From the NCBI GenBank assembly GCA_963708165.1, contig OY970187.1, forward strand, positions 3,596,001-3,660,000: DNA of 64,000 bases, in the 5' to 3' direction. The translations under genes and the position numbers were made by a program. The notes under the pieces are model-generated. The model was not told where the DNA came from and did no database searches. It saw nothing but the letters and a program-made list of their open reading frames with translations. Of this stretch, positions 49,734 to 58,415 are shown one piece after another; position 1 is the stretch's first letter, and each line of letters opens with the position of its first letter. This DNA comes from Rubricoccus sp963708165 (lineage in GTDB: Bacteria > Bacteroidota > Rhodothermia > Rhodothermales > Rubricoccaceae).

Positions 49734-50425
49734 ATCTCGGCGCGGCGGACGCTTTGCAGGAGTTGCTCGGCCGAGGCTTCGCCAGGGGCAACGGCCGAGA
49801 AGATGCTCGCGCGACGGCGCCATGTGACGACGTAGGCGCCGTCGACACGGCGGCTGTCGACCGGCTCGGGCTCGGCGAGGCGGGCGTACACCTCGGGCGC
49901 CAGGCGCAGAATGCCCTCGCGCGCCGTGTCGTCGAGGAAGATGTAGTCGTAGACGTACACCACGACCGTCGCGCCGTCCGCGCCGTCGTACCGGAACGCG
50001 GGCACCTCGACGCCAGAGGCCCACTCCGCTCTGCCGACGCCGAGCAGCGTGAAGCCATCGAGCTCGGGCGGAAAGAGCGGAAAGCCAAACGCCTCCAGCA
50101 CGTACGACATCGCACGGTCGGGGTCGTCGGTGATCTCTGACGGGCGAAAATCGGTCGCGGCCGAAACCGCCAGGCGGTACAAGTCGGGCTCGGCTGCCTC
50201 TGGCGCTCGGTTCACCCACATCCATACGCCGACAACGCCCGCGATGAAAAACACCAGGCCCGCGAACCAGGACCACGACAGGCCACCGCCAGAGGCCTCT
50301 GGCGCGGTTTCGCGCTGCTGCACGCGGTCGTAAGCGCTGAGTCTCTGCGGCGCGTCGTCGCGCGGGGTGTTGACGCGCGGAATGTCGACTCGAGGGGTCT
50401 CGTCGGGAGAGGGGGAGTCGGTCAT
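49730..50425 (-). CDS. Single-anchor hypothetical protein
   Basis: 231 residues. A cytosolic disordered N-terminus (DETPRVDIPRVNTPRDDAPQ), one membrane helix (SWFAGLVFFIAGVVGVWMW), and an exported domain containing AMSYVLEAFGFPLFPPELDGFTLLGVGRAEWASGVEVPAFRYDGADGATVVVYVYDYIFLDDTAREGILRL. Its start overlaps the stop of the SAM-hydrolase-like gene (ATGA), so the two are co-translated. No family recognised. Confidence 0.75.
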   Translation of the reverse strand: MTDSPSPDETPRVDIPRVNTPRDDAPQRLSAYDRVQQRETAPEASGGGLSWSWFAGLVFFIAGVVGVWMWVNRAPEAAEPDLYRLAVSAATDFRPSEITDDPDRAMSYVLEAFGFPLFPPELDGFTLLGVGRAEWASGVEVPAFRYDGADGATVVVYVYDYIFLDDTAREGILRLAPEVYARLAEPEPVDSRRVDGAYVVTWRRRASIFSAVAPGEASAEQLLQSVRRAEI

Positions 50426-51261
50426 GCGGCGTCGGCCCGGCGGCGCCCGCGATGGGAGTCGGACCCGAAGATGAGGCGCACCGCCGTGCCGCGGTACAGC
50501 GAGAGCAGTTCCGAGGCGTTGCCGCGGTTGACGCCGACCTCTAGCGAGCCATTGCTGCCGAAGACCGCCACGGGCTCTGCATCGGTCACGTCGCTGTAGG
50601 TGCTGGTCATGCCGCGGATAATGGTGCTTCCGGCGTAGACACTCACGTCGCGGCCGTCGCGGTGTGCGTCGACGGTCTCGCGCGGGATGTTGGTGATGCA
50701 GTTGCCGTACCGGTCGACGTGTACCACCCAGCCTTCGACGCCTTGCTCATCGGCGCGAGGCATGGCCCAGCGGAGCGTGGCGGTTTCCTCGGTCGGTGTG
50801 CCCACGTCGCGCAGCGCGGCGCCAGAGGCGAGGTGCCCGGCGACGGGCGCGAAAATGTCGCGGCCGTGGAACGTCTCGCTCGCCCGCGCGCCGCGCCAGC
50901 GGCTCGGCTGGTCGAGCACGACGGTGCGGATCGGGGCGCCTTCGCTGATGAGCGAGAGCAGCCCGTTGTCCGGCCCCACGTAGAGGTGCTCACGGTCCGT
51001 ACCCGACGGCGTAAAGCGTGCCGCCAGAGGCCTCCGCGAGGTGCCCGAGCCGACCACGCCGACGTGGATGCTGCCCTCGGGGAAAAAGGAGATGGCCTGC
51101 CGCATCACGAACGCCGCGCCCATTACGTCCTGCGGTGGCACCTCGTGCGAGATGTCGACCACGCGCGCCTCTGGCGCGACGCTCAGCATCGCGCCCTTGA
51201 TGGCGGCCACGTAGCCATCCTGAGAGCCAAAATCCGTAGTAAGAGTGACGATCACAGGCAT
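50422..51261 (-). CDS. SAM hydroxide adenosyltransferase/halogenase family (DUF62) protein
   Basis: 279 residues from MPVIVTLTTDFG; an in-frame Met at 51285 would add eight. Family features are TLTTDFGSQDGYVAAIKGAM, VVDISHEVPPQDV, YVGPDNGLLSLI and the C-terminal beta-barrel with VHVDRYGNCITNIPRE. Known members hydrolyse SAM to adenosine and methionine, or halogenate it. The loop that normally reads VDPGVG-xxRR is shortened here to VVGSGTSRR, dropping the Asp of the Asp-Arg-His set described for the hydroxide enzymes, so the activity may differ. It overlaps the downstream gene by 4 bp. Confidence 0.9.
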   Translation of the reverse strand: MPVIVTLTTDFGSQDGYVAAIKGAMLSVAPEARVVDISHEVPPQDVMGAAFVMRQAISFFPEGSIHVGVVGSGTSRRPLAARFTPSGTDREHLYVGPDNGLLSLISEGAPIRTVVLDQPSRWRGARASETFHGRDIFAPVAGHLASGAALRDVGTPTEETATLRWAMPRADEQGVEGWVVHVDRYGNCITNIPRETVDAHRDGRDVSVYAGSTIIRGMTSTYSDVTDAEPVAVFGSNGSLEVGVNRGNASELLSLYRGTAVRLIFGSDSHRGRRRADAA

Positions 51262-51328
51262 GAGCGCGAGAGCGCGAAGATACACGCATGGGCCCAGGGT
51301 GCCGTCTCGCTAGCAGAGCCTGTTCGAG

Positions 51329-51356
51329 TATCTTGGTTTCACATATGAGTGAAACC
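51329..51356 (+). promoter_or_regulatory. Promoter and 8-bp inverted repeat over the GbsR start codon
   Basis: The -7 element TATCTTGG (51329-51336) runs into GGTTTCAC-N6-GTGAAACC (51335-51356), a perfect dyad centred on the ATG at 51345. A dimeric regulator bound here would block both initiation of transcription and the start codon region, which fits autoregulation. Confidence 0.65.
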
Positions 51357-51929
51357 CAGGTCCAACCGTCCGGTCTCCCAGACTCGCGCCAGTCCGCGGC
51401 GGAGGACGAGTTCGTGCGCCTCTGGGGCGAGATGGCCTCGCAGTGGGGCATCAACCGCACGATGGCGCTCATCCATGCGCTGCTGTTCGCTTCGAGCGAC
51501 CCGCTCGATACGGACGAGATCATGGAGCGGCTCGGCATCAGCCGGGGCAATGCGAACATGAACCTGCGCGCGCTGCTGGACTGGGAGTTGGTGCGCAAAA
51601 CGCAGAAGGCGGGCAGCCGGAAGGACTTCTACGAAGCCGAGCAGGACGTGTGGAAGATCACGACCACGATCATCGAGGAGCGCCAGAGGCGCGAGATCGC
51701 GCCCGTCCAGCGCGCGCTCGCCGACCTGGCGACTGAACTCCGAGCCTCTGGCGACGACTCCCAGGGCGACCCTGCGTTCGCGGACCGTATCGACGGGCTC
51801 GTGGAGGTGATGGAAGTGTTCGACGGCTTTACGCGCGCTCTGCTGCCGCTTCTGCGCGGTCGCCGCGCGGACGAGGTGCAGAAGATTATCCGGTTCGCGA
51901 TGCGACTCCGCGGCTCCCAAACCCCATGA
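51345..51929 (+). CDS. GbsR/MarR-type transcriptional regulator
   Basis: 194 residues. The winged-helix part WGEMASQWGINRTMALIHALLFASSDPLDTDEIMERLGISRGNANMNLRALLDWELVRKTQKAGSRKDFYEAEQDVWKITTTII matches the GbsR group of MarR-like repressors, followed by a helical dimerisation tail. GbsR in other bacteria senses choline or osmolytes; the ligand here is unknown. It is first of a tight run with yraN (ATGA overlap). A perfect inverted repeat overlaps its own start codon. Confidence 0.92.
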   Translation: MSETQVQPSGLPDSRQSAAEDEFVRLWGEMASQWGINRTMALIHALLFASSDPLDTDEIMERLGISRGNANMNLRALLDWELVRKTQKAGSRKDFYEAEQDVWKITTTIIEERQRREIAPVQRALADLATELRASGDDSQGDPAFADRIDGLVEVMEVFDGFTRALLPLLRGRRADEVQKIIRFAMRLRGSQTP

Positions 51930-52306
51930 CAGCGTCCCAAGTCGGTAAAGAAGGCGAGCGCATCGCGGCGGAGTTTCTCGTCGCCAGAGGCCACCGCATC
52001 ATGGACCAGAACTACCGGTTCGGGCGCGAGGAGATCGACATCGTGAGCTTCGAGCCCACGCCCGCAGATGACGGCGGCGAGATCGTGTTCGTGGAGGTCA
52101 AGGCGCGCCGCGGGACCGGCTTTGGGCGGCCCGAGGATGCCGTGGACGCGGCCAAGCAGAAAGCCATCCGGCGCGTGGCCGAGGCGTGGCTGCACGAGCG
52201 CAAGCTGTTTCCCTCGCCCGTGCGCTTCGACGTGGTCGCCGTGCTGTTCGAAAAGGGCGAGCCCACGGTCGAGCACTTCGAGAACGCCTTCGGCTACTTC
52301 GGCTGA
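51926..52306 (+). CDS. yraN: YraN family nuclease-like protein (UPF0102)
   Basis: 126 residues. GKEGERIAAEFLVARGHRIMDQNYRFGREEIDIVSFE and EIVFVEVKARRGTGFGRPEDAVDAAKQKAIRRVAEAWLHE hold the endonuclease-like D...E-x-K core. The biochemical role is not settled. It overlaps the GbsR gene by 4 bp and its TGA overlaps an ATG (TGATG) in frame with the asparaginase gene, so all three are probably one operon. Confidence 0.93.
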   Translation: MTASQVGKEGERIAAEFLVARGHRIMDQNYRFGREEIDIVSFEPTPADDGGEIVFVEVKARRGTGFGRPEDAVDAAKQKAIRRVAEAWLHERKLFPSPVRFDVVAVLFEKGEPTVEHFENAFGYFG

Positions 52307-52392
52307 TGGACTGGGGCGACGCGGCGCTCCCGGTGTGCTCCGGCTCGGTGCCTCTGGCGCCAGAGGCGGGCGCCGAGCCTCTGGCGGGACCC

Positions 52393-53370
52393 ATGCTCAT
52401 CGTCCACGGCGGTGCATGGGCGATCCCAGATGATGAGGTCGCGGCACATCTCGACGGCCTCCACCGCGCGCTCGCCAGAGGCCAGCAGTTGCTCTCACGT
52501 GGCGAGACGGCGCTGGACGTGGTGACGGCGGTCGTGGAGGTGCTGGAGTCGCACCCTGCGTTCGACGCGGGCCTGGGCGCCGTCTTGGACCGCGACGGGC
52601 GTCCGCAGTTGGACGCGGGCGTGATGGACGGACAGACGCTCGCATGGGGCGCCGTCGCAAACGTGCGCACGGTCGCGCACCCGGTTCGCTTGGCTCGGCA
52701 TCTGGTTCATGCCGACGGGCAGGCCCGGCTGATGGTGGGCGAAGGGGCGGAGCGCTTCGCGTCGGAGCTCGGGATGCCCTACGTGGAGCCCGAGCGGCTC
52801 ATCGTAGCACGTGAGCGCGAGCGCTACGACGCGCTGCGCGCGGGACCGGGCTTTCACACAAGCGACGCCTTCTCGGGAGCCTCTGGCGAGTCCACCCCCA
52901 GCACAACGGCCCGTGATGAAACGGCCTCTGGCGAAACCGCTCCGCGCGGGACGGTCGGATGCGTCGCGCGGGACGCCAGAGGCCATCTCTCCGCGGCGAC
53001 CTCGACCGGCGGGGCGCCCTACACGCGTCCCGGCCGCGTCGGCGACAGCCCACTTGTGGGCTCCGGCTTCTGGGCCGACCGCGGCGCGGCGCTCTCGGCC
53101 ACAGGCTGGGGCGAAGCCATCGCGACCGTCCAGCTCTGCGCGCGCGCCGCCGACGCCATCGCGGCGGGCGCGACGCCCCAGGCCGCCTCTGGCGCGCGGT
53201 TGCGGCACATGCGCGAGGCCATTCGGTGGCCGGGCGCGTCGCCTGCGACAGGCGGGATCATCGCGCTCTCGGCCTCTGGCGCGGGCAGTTGGGCGTTTAC
53301 CACGCCGCGCATGGCGCGCGGATGCTGGACGCCAGAGGCGGGCGCCTGGGCTGCGGTCGACCGGGACTAG
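52393..53370 (+). CDS. Isoaspartyl peptidase/type 2 L-asparaginase (Ntn hydrolase)
   Basis: 325 residues from MLIVHGGAW, the conserved family start. An in-frame ATG at 52306, overlapping the yraN stop, would add 29 repeat-rich residues. The alpha part has GETALDVVTAVVEVLESHPAFDAGLGAVLDRDG and LDAGVMDG; the catalytic Thr is in GTVGCVARDARGHLSAATSTGG, where autocleavage would create the beta subunit, and GDSPLVGSG follows. The flexible linker just before the cleavage Thr (GASGESTPSTTARDETASGE) is largely repeat-encoded. It hydrolyses isoaspartyl peptides or asparagine. Confidence 0.92.
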   Translation: MLIVHGGAWAIPDDEVAAHLDGLHRALARGQQLLSRGETALDVVTAVVEVLESHPAFDAGLGAVLDRDGRPQLDAGVMDGQTLAWGAVANVRTVAHPVRLARHLVHADGQARLMVGEGAERFASELGMPYVEPERLIVARERERYDALRAGPGFHTSDAFSGASGESTPSTTARDETASGETAPRGTVGCVARDARGHLSAATSTGGAPYTRPGRVGDSPLVGSGFWADRGAALSATGWGEAIATVQLCARAADAIAAGATPQAASGARLRHMREAIRWPGASPATGGIIALSASGAGSWAFTTPRMARGCWTPEAGAWAAVDRD

Positions 53371-53397
53371 GCGTAGTTGCTGGCAGTCGCCAGAGGC

Positions 53398-54822
53398 TTA
53401 CCAGCCGGTGCGCGAGGTCGTATCGGCGGCGGCTTCCTGGCGTGCCTGGGCGCGAGGCGTGGGGCGCGAGCGCACGCGCGGGCCGTTGGGCAGCGCGTCG
53501 CGCACGACCCAGGCCGGGCGCGTGTCGATGCGCGGCGCAGTCGTCCGCGGCGCGTCAGCGGGCGCCGGAGGGACAATGCGCGTCTCGCCAGAGGCTGCGG
53601 CAGGCGTGTCGGCTTCTGGCGCCTCGTGGCCCCACGCGACGGCGCGGCGCGTCGGCATGCGGCGGAGCGCGTCGGGCCGCGACGCGACGAGTGCGCCCGG
53701 GGCACCGTCCTGCGACTCCACGTGCGTGCCCGCGAAGTAGAACGCCAGGATGTCTTGGTAGCTGTAGCCCGCTCGCGCGTGGCCACGGGCCCCGTACTGG
53801 CTCATGCCCACGCCGTGCCCGAAGCCGCGGCCGTTGAACACGTACTGCCCGCCAGAGGCCTGGATGTCGAGGTGCGTGCTCTTGATCGTGCGCCAGCCCA
53901 GTTGCGCGTTGACGGCCGCGCGAAACTGCGAGCCGGTGATCGTCTTGCCCGACGGGCGGAGCTCGATGCGGACGGCGCGTCCCGATGGGGAGCGCTCGAC
54001 GATGCTCAGGCCCGTCGTGCCTCTGGCGTAGCGCGCGAGCGAGGCGTGGACGCGAGACTGGCTCGCGCGGGCCGTCCAGCGGTGATCGGGCGCGTCGGCG
54101 TCGTACGGGTCGGGGCGGCCACGGAGGTACGGGACCGGCGATGTGTGCCAGATGGCTTCGTTGTCGGCGGTGTGGCCGCCAGAGGACGAGCTGTAGACGG
54201 CCTCGACGACTTCGGAGCCGTATTTGAGGATCTGGCCTGCGGTCTCGTTGGCAGCGCGGCTCGACACGTCGGTCACGGCGCCCGTCCCGCGGTACACCTG
54301 CGAGCGCTGGCTGTCTTCCACGTCGTACCCCGCGTGGTCGCCCTGGTGGCGAATGGCGTAGGTGCGCGCGAGGACGGCCTGCGCTTTCGTGCCCTCGATC
54401 TCGCTGAACGGGTACTCCGTCGCGACGACGCTCGCCACGTAGGGCTCGATGGGGACGGTGTTGACGAGCTGCAGCGCGCGGCCGGCTGCGCTCACGGTAA
54501 AGCGGCCGAGATACGTGCGGTCGTTGCGGTCCGCTCGAACGCGCGTCTCGCCAGAGGACGCGAGTTCGAGCTGCGTGCCGCGCTCGCGCACGTTCTCGGC
54601 CGCCACTTTGATGCCCGATCCCTGCCGCTCCACGTGGATGACCTGGCCGGGGTGCGCCTGCGCGATCTCGCGCCCGTCTAACCGTACCGAAATGGTCGCG
54701 TCGACGGCAGTAAAGCGGGCCGACGAGCCGCTGCGGCCTTCGAACAGGCGCACCTTGACCTCTTGCGAGGCCACAGACGGCGCGGTCGCGAGGAGCAGGA
54801 GAGCGAGCGTAAGGCGGAGCAT
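53398..54822 (-). CDS. SpoIID/LytB domain exported protein
   Basis: 474 residues. Signal peptide MLRLTLALLLLATAPSVASQ, then the SpoIID region: VEPYVASVVATEYPFSEIEGTKAQAVLARTYAIRH, SQVYRGTGAVTDVSSRAANETAGQIL, VYSSSSGGHTADNEAIW and GRGFGHGVGMSQYGARGHARAGYSYQDILAFYFAGT. SpoIID is a lytic transglycosylase acting on peptidoglycan; non-sporulating phyla carry such proteins of less clear role. The C-terminal 130 residues are disordered with repeat-encoded EAPEADTPAAASGE. TAA stop followed by GCCTCTGGCG. Confidence 0.92.
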   Translation of the reverse strand: MLRLTLALLLLATAPSVASQEVKVRLFEGRSGSSARFTAVDATISVRLDGREIAQAHPGQVIHVERQGSGIKVAAENVRERGTQLELASSGETRVRADRNDRTYLGRFTVSAAGRALQLVNTVPIEPYVASVVATEYPFSEIEGTKAQAVLARTYAIRHQGDHAGYDVEDSQRSQVYRGTGAVTDVSSRAANETAGQILKYGSEVVEAVYSSSSGGHTADNEAIWHTSPVPYLRGRPDPYDADAPDHRWTARASQSRVHASLARYARGTTGLSIVERSPSGRAVRIELRPSGKTITGSQFRAAVNAQLGWRTIKSTHLDIQASGGQYVFNGRGFGHGVGMSQYGARGHARAGYSYQDILAFYFAGTHVESQDGAPGALVASRPDALRRMPTRRAVAWGHEAPEADTPAAASGETRIVPPAPADAPRTTAPRIDTRPAWVVRDALPNGPRVRSRPTPRAQARQEAAADTTSRTGW

Positions 54823-54915
54823 GGGGCAGGGGGGCGTTCTGCTTGGCATCGTCCTCGCGCGCGAGAGCGATACAGGATGCCCGATGTTGTCATGCGCACG
54901 TTACGCCACGGCGTG

Positions 54916-55704
54916 TTAAAGCGCGAGGCGCTCTTTGAGCTCGCGAGACCGGGCGCGGCTGGCGATGACCTCCTGGCCGCCGTCCAGCACCAACTTGTAA
55001 CGCCCGGAGAACCACGGAATCATCTCGCGGATGCGCGACACCTGCACGATGGCGCTGCGGTGGACGCGCATAAAGTGGCGCGGGTCGAGGCGGCCTTCGA
55101 GCGCGTCGAGCGTAAACGGCACGATGTGCCGGTCGGTCGCGCCCGCTCCCCGCACGTACAGGTTGGTGATGCCGTCGCCGACCTCGGCCGCGACGATGGA
55201 CTCGGCGCTGACGACGATGAGCCGGTCTCGCGCGGGGATTGAGAGCTGGCGGATGGGCTCCACGGGCGGCGAGACCGAGCCTCTGGCGTCGCTGTCTAGC
55301 GTGTCGAGAAGCGTCGCGAGGCGGTCGTCCGCGTCATCGGTTGCGACCTCGGCGCGCCCGACAGACTCCGCCAAGCGCTCTGCGCCGATGGGCTTGAGTA
55401 GGTAATCGACGGCGTTGGCCTCGAAGGCGCGGATCGCGTACTCGTCATAGGCGGTCGTGAAGACCACAGCCGGGCGGGCCTCTGGCGCCAGGCGGTCGAT
55501 CACGTCGAAGCCATCCAGGCCGGGCATTCGCACGTCGAGAAAGACCAAGTCGAAGCGCTCGGCGCTCAGGGTTTCGAGTGCGGCCACGCCGTCCTCAGCC
55601 TCTTCGATAGGACCCAAGCGGCCGCTTTCCGCCAGAGGCTCTAGCAAGCGCCGGAGGCGCGACCGAGCGGGGGCTTCGTCGTCGGCGATGAGCACGCGCA
55701 GCAT
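54916..55704 (-). CDS. LytTR-type response regulator
   Basis: 262 residues from MLRVLIADDEAPARSRL. Receiver domain with phosphorylation Asp57 (DLVFLDVRMPGLDGFDVID), conserved Thr (VVFTTAYDEYAIRAF) and Lys (DYLLKPI); C-terminal LytTR DNA-binding domain (RHIVPFTLDALEGRLDPRHFMRVHRSAIVQVSRIREMIPWFSGRYKLVLDGG). The start lies one base past the stop of the kinase gene, so they form a two-component operon. Targets unknown. Confidence 0.95.
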   Translation of the reverse strand: MLRVLIADDEAPARSRLRRLLEPLAESGRLGPIEEAEDGVAALETLSAERFDLVFLDVRMPGLDGFDVIDRLAPEARPAVVFTTAYDEYAIRAFEANAVDYLLKPIGAERLAESVGRAEVATDDADDRLATLLDTLDSDARGSVSPPVEPIRQLSIPARDRLIVVSAESIVAAEVGDGITNLYVRGAGATDRHIVPFTLDALEGRLDPRHFMRVHRSAIVQVSRIREMIPWFSGRYKLVLDGGQEVIASRARSRELKERLAL

Positions 55705-55705
55705 A

Positions 55706-58282
55706 TCAGTCGGGGGAGGAAGGGGGGAGGAGGAGCGAGGCCGATGTTCCCTCGGGGCTGCTCGCGATGGCAAGGCGATCCGACGTGCCGTAGAGATGCC
55801 GCAGTCGGTCGGCGACGTTTGAGAGCCCCACGCCGTGGAACGACGCTTCGCCAGAGGCTGCGCCGACGGGCGCGGTCGCATCGGTGCTGAGTGCGCCGGT
55901 GCTGAGTGCGCTGGTGCCAAGCGTGGCCTCTGGCGAGGCGAACAACGCCGGAATGCCGACGCCGGTGTCTTCGACGCGCACTTCGGTCTGCCCGTCGAGC
56001 AGGCGCGCGCTCAGCCGCACCAAGCCGCCGCCACGTTTGCTCTCGATGCCGTGCTTGACCGCGTTCTCGACCAGCGTCTGCACGGCAAACGCCGGGACGG
56101 GCGTGTCCAGCGCCGCCGGGTCGACCTCGACGCGCACGTCGAGCCGGTCGCCGAAGCGCGCCTTCTCGATGGAGAGGTAGCGCTCGACCAGCCGGAGTTC
56201 GGTCGCCAGAGGCACGAACCGCTTGCCCGACGACGTGAGCACGTCGCGGAACAGGCCGGCAAGCGTTTCGACCGTCGACTCGGCTTGCTCCGGGTGCTCG
56301 GCGATCAGCGCCGCGATGGTGTTGAGCGCGTTGAAGAGAAAGTGTGGGTTGATCTGGGCGCGCAGCGCGGCGAGCTCGGCCTCGGCGGTTCGGCGCACCA
56401 GCGCGCGCTCGCGCTCCAGCAGCGACAAGCGCTCGGCTGCAAGGGCGAGCTGGGCTCCCAATGCCTTGAGGGCTTCCACCTCTTCCACGTTGTACACCGA
56501 GAACCTGCGCTCCTTGCGCCCCAATGCGATAAGCCCGACGGGTTCATCTCTGCTGCCCATGATCGGCACGGCCAGAGCAACACCGATGTGTCGCAGGCGC
56601 CGCGCCAGGGGCTCGGGCAGATGCGCCTCGTCCAACTCCTCGTTGCGGGCCCATACGCCTCTGGCGTCGCGGAAATCGACCCAGGCGTGTTCGAGTTCGG
56701 CGAGGGTGAAGTGCGGTGGCTCGGGGCGATACGCGGCGCGCACCCACGTCTCGCCAGAGGCCTCGCTGTCGGTCTCGCGCAGAAACACGACGGCCGAGCG
56801 GGCGAGCAGCGCCGGGCCGACCGTCTCCGCGGTCTCGGTCGCCATGGAGGCTACGTCGGGCTGGCGGCGGACGCGCTCGCCCAGACGGTCGAGGAGCAGG
56901 CGCCCGCGTTGCCGATCCGACTGGACCGTACGGCTGATCAGGCGACGGACTGGCGGTGCCAGCCAGTCGGCGAGAAGCAGCAGCGCGACGGTCCACAACC
57001 CGAGCGAAACCGGCCCGGCTCCGCGTACATCCAGACCCAGGGCTCGCACGAGAATCGACCCGATAACGACGAGTACAAACACGACGAACAGCGCGGCCCC
57101 CGTCGTCACGCTTCGGGTCACGAGGGTTCGGAACCGGCCGTACTGGAGTGTGCCCGCCGAGACGAGAAGCACCGGCAGCAGGGAAAACAACTGGAGGGCG
57201 ACCACAAACCAGCCCGTCGCCACGTCATCCTGGAATCCCGTCAGCGTGCTGTAGACGAATACCGCACCCGCGATGGCCAGCAGGAGCACTCCGCCCGACG
57301 CGATGCGGCTCCACATCGGCGTCGCCAGCGCCTCACCCGCCACCGTAGCCCACTGGCGCCAGAGGCCCAGCGCTGTCGAGACGGCGACGTACACGCAGAC
57401 GTAGAAAAGGATGGGCCCGACGAACGCGTCGGGTGGGATGGGCCCGATGTGCCCGGCCAGGGTCGCGGTTAGGACGCCTGCCCCCAGAATGGTGGGCGGC
57501 ACCCAGATGAGCCCCCACAGCCCTCGGCTCGCGAGTCTCAGCAGGCGGTCGTCCAGCAGCGTGCGCCGGAAGAGCAGCGCTGGAAACGCGATCCAGCCCG
57601 CGAGAGCGATGAGCGTGAGAGCATCGAAGCCCGCCGAGGCGAGCCCGCCCGAGAGGGAGGGAGGCCCGAACAGCGTCACCCAGAGGTGCCGCAGCAGGTT
57701 GCCAGCCACCCAGACCAGTGCTGCTGCGATAAGCGTCGCGGCGCCTCTGGCGCGGCGCGCCCGTCGCGCCAGAGGCAGGACGCTGAAGAGCGCCAGAACG
57801 TGCAGAAACGACGCGAGGGCAAACCCCCAGCCGGAGGCATTCCACAGCGCAGCGCTAAAGGCGTAGAGAAAGGTGGGGTCGCGTGCGACTGGAATGTCGA
57901 CCTGGAGCGTTTCCCCATCGCGAAGTGCCGTTATTGCAAGTGTAACACCTGTCGCGCGTTCGATAGACCGCTGAACATCCTCGGCCTGGAAGTACGTCTG
58001 GAAGTCCAGCGCCGTAAGTCTGTCTCCATCCCGCAAGCCTGCTTCGTACGCCGGGCCCGACCGAAAGACGGAAGCGGCCACAATGCCCTCGTCGGTGTCT
58101 GTCCACCGTACCCCCGCGGTACCGCGCGGGGGTGTCTCGCCCAACTCAATCCCGAGCGTCTGCGTCGTGTCCCACCACGCCGCCCCCAGCCGCGCCAGAG
58201 GCAGAAGCGACAGCACAGCCGCCACGGCCACGAGCAGCCGGACGCGCCAGCGAGGGCGGAAGGAGGTGTCGGTAAGTGGCAC
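55706..58282 (-). CDS. LytS-type histidine kinase with N-terminal PDZ domain
   Basis: 858 residues, GTG start. An N-terminal membrane helix, then an exported PDZ domain (AGVRWTDTDEGIVAASVFRSGPAYEAGLRDGDRLTAL), about eight membrane helices (residues 135-440), a GAF-like domain (about 470-610, VALAVPIMGSRDEPVGLIALGRK), the His_kinase motif AQINPHFLFNALNTIAALI (His near 647) and a HATPase end (VQTLVENAVKHGIE, DTGVGIPALF). The chain just before the last motif holds repeat- and minisatellite-derived residues (SPEATLGTSALSTGALSTD). It pairs with the LytTR regulator directly downstream. Confidence 0.93.
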   Translation of the reverse strand: MPLTDTSFRPRWRVRLLVAVAAVLSLLPLARLGAAWWDTTQTLGIELGETPPRGTAGVRWTDTDEGIVAASVFRSGPAYEAGLRDGDRLTALDFQTYFQAEDVQRSIERATGVTLAITALRDGETLQVDIPVARDPTFLYAFSAALWNASGWGFALASFLHVLALFSVLPLARRARRARGAATLIAAALVWVAGNLLRHLWVTLFGPPSLSGGLASAGFDALTLIALAGWIAFPALLFRRTLLDDRLLRLASRGLWGLIWVPPTILGAGVLTATLAGHIGPIPPDAFVGPILFYVCVYVAVSTALGLWRQWATVAGEALATPMWSRIASGGVLLLAIAGAVFVYSTLTGFQDDVATGWFVVALQLFSLLPVLLVSAGTLQYGRFRTLVTRSVTTGAALFVVFVLVVIGSILVRALGLDVRGAGPVSLGLWTVALLLLADWLAPPVRRLISRTVQSDRQRGRLLLDRLGERVRRQPDVASMATETAETVGPALLARSAVVFLRETDSEASGETWVRAAYRPEPPHFTLAELEHAWVDFRDARGVWARNEELDEAHLPEPLARRLRHIGVALAVPIMGSRDEPVGLIALGRKERRFSVYNVEEVEALKALGAQLALAAERLSLLERERALVRRTAEAELAALRAQINPHFLFNALNTIAALIAEHPEQAESTVETLAGLFRDVLTSSGKRFVPLATELRLVERYLSIEKARFGDRLDVRVEVDPAALDTPVPAFAVQTLVENAVKHGIESKRGGGLVRLSARLLDGQTEVRVEDTGVGIPALFASPEATLGTSALSTGALSTDATAPVGAASGEASFHGVGLSNVADRLRHLYGTSDRLAIASSPEGTSASLLLPPSSPD

Positions 58283-58285
58283 GCT

Positions 58286-58293
58286 CGAAGGTA
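58286..58293 (-). promoter_or_regulatory. -7 element 3 bp before the kinase GTG start
   Basis: TACCTTCG on the minus strand, then AGC and GTG. By the usual spacing transcription would begin at or next to the start codon, giving a leaderless mRNA. Confidence 0.5.
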
Positions 58294-58403
58294 GAGCCTC
58301 TGGCGCCGCCGCCGTCGCCCGTGGCGACGCGCGGACGTGGTCTCTGTGCCGTTCGGCACGTCCGGTACCGTTCGACTATGCCCGGTGCAGGACGCCAGAG
58401 GCG

Positions 58404-58411
58404 TAGGTTTA
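58404..58411 (+). promoter_or_regulatory. -7 element 4 bp before the TatD ATG
   Basis: TAGGTTTA, then CGCC and ATG at 58416, again predicting a leaderless transcript. A repeat half-site directly precedes it. Confidence 0.5.
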
Positions 58412-58415
58412 CGCC

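Noticed and set aside
51288..51344. Upstream start for the GbsR gene
   Set aside because: It would place the promoter element and half of the inverted repeat inside the coding region; MSETQVQ at 51345 fits better.
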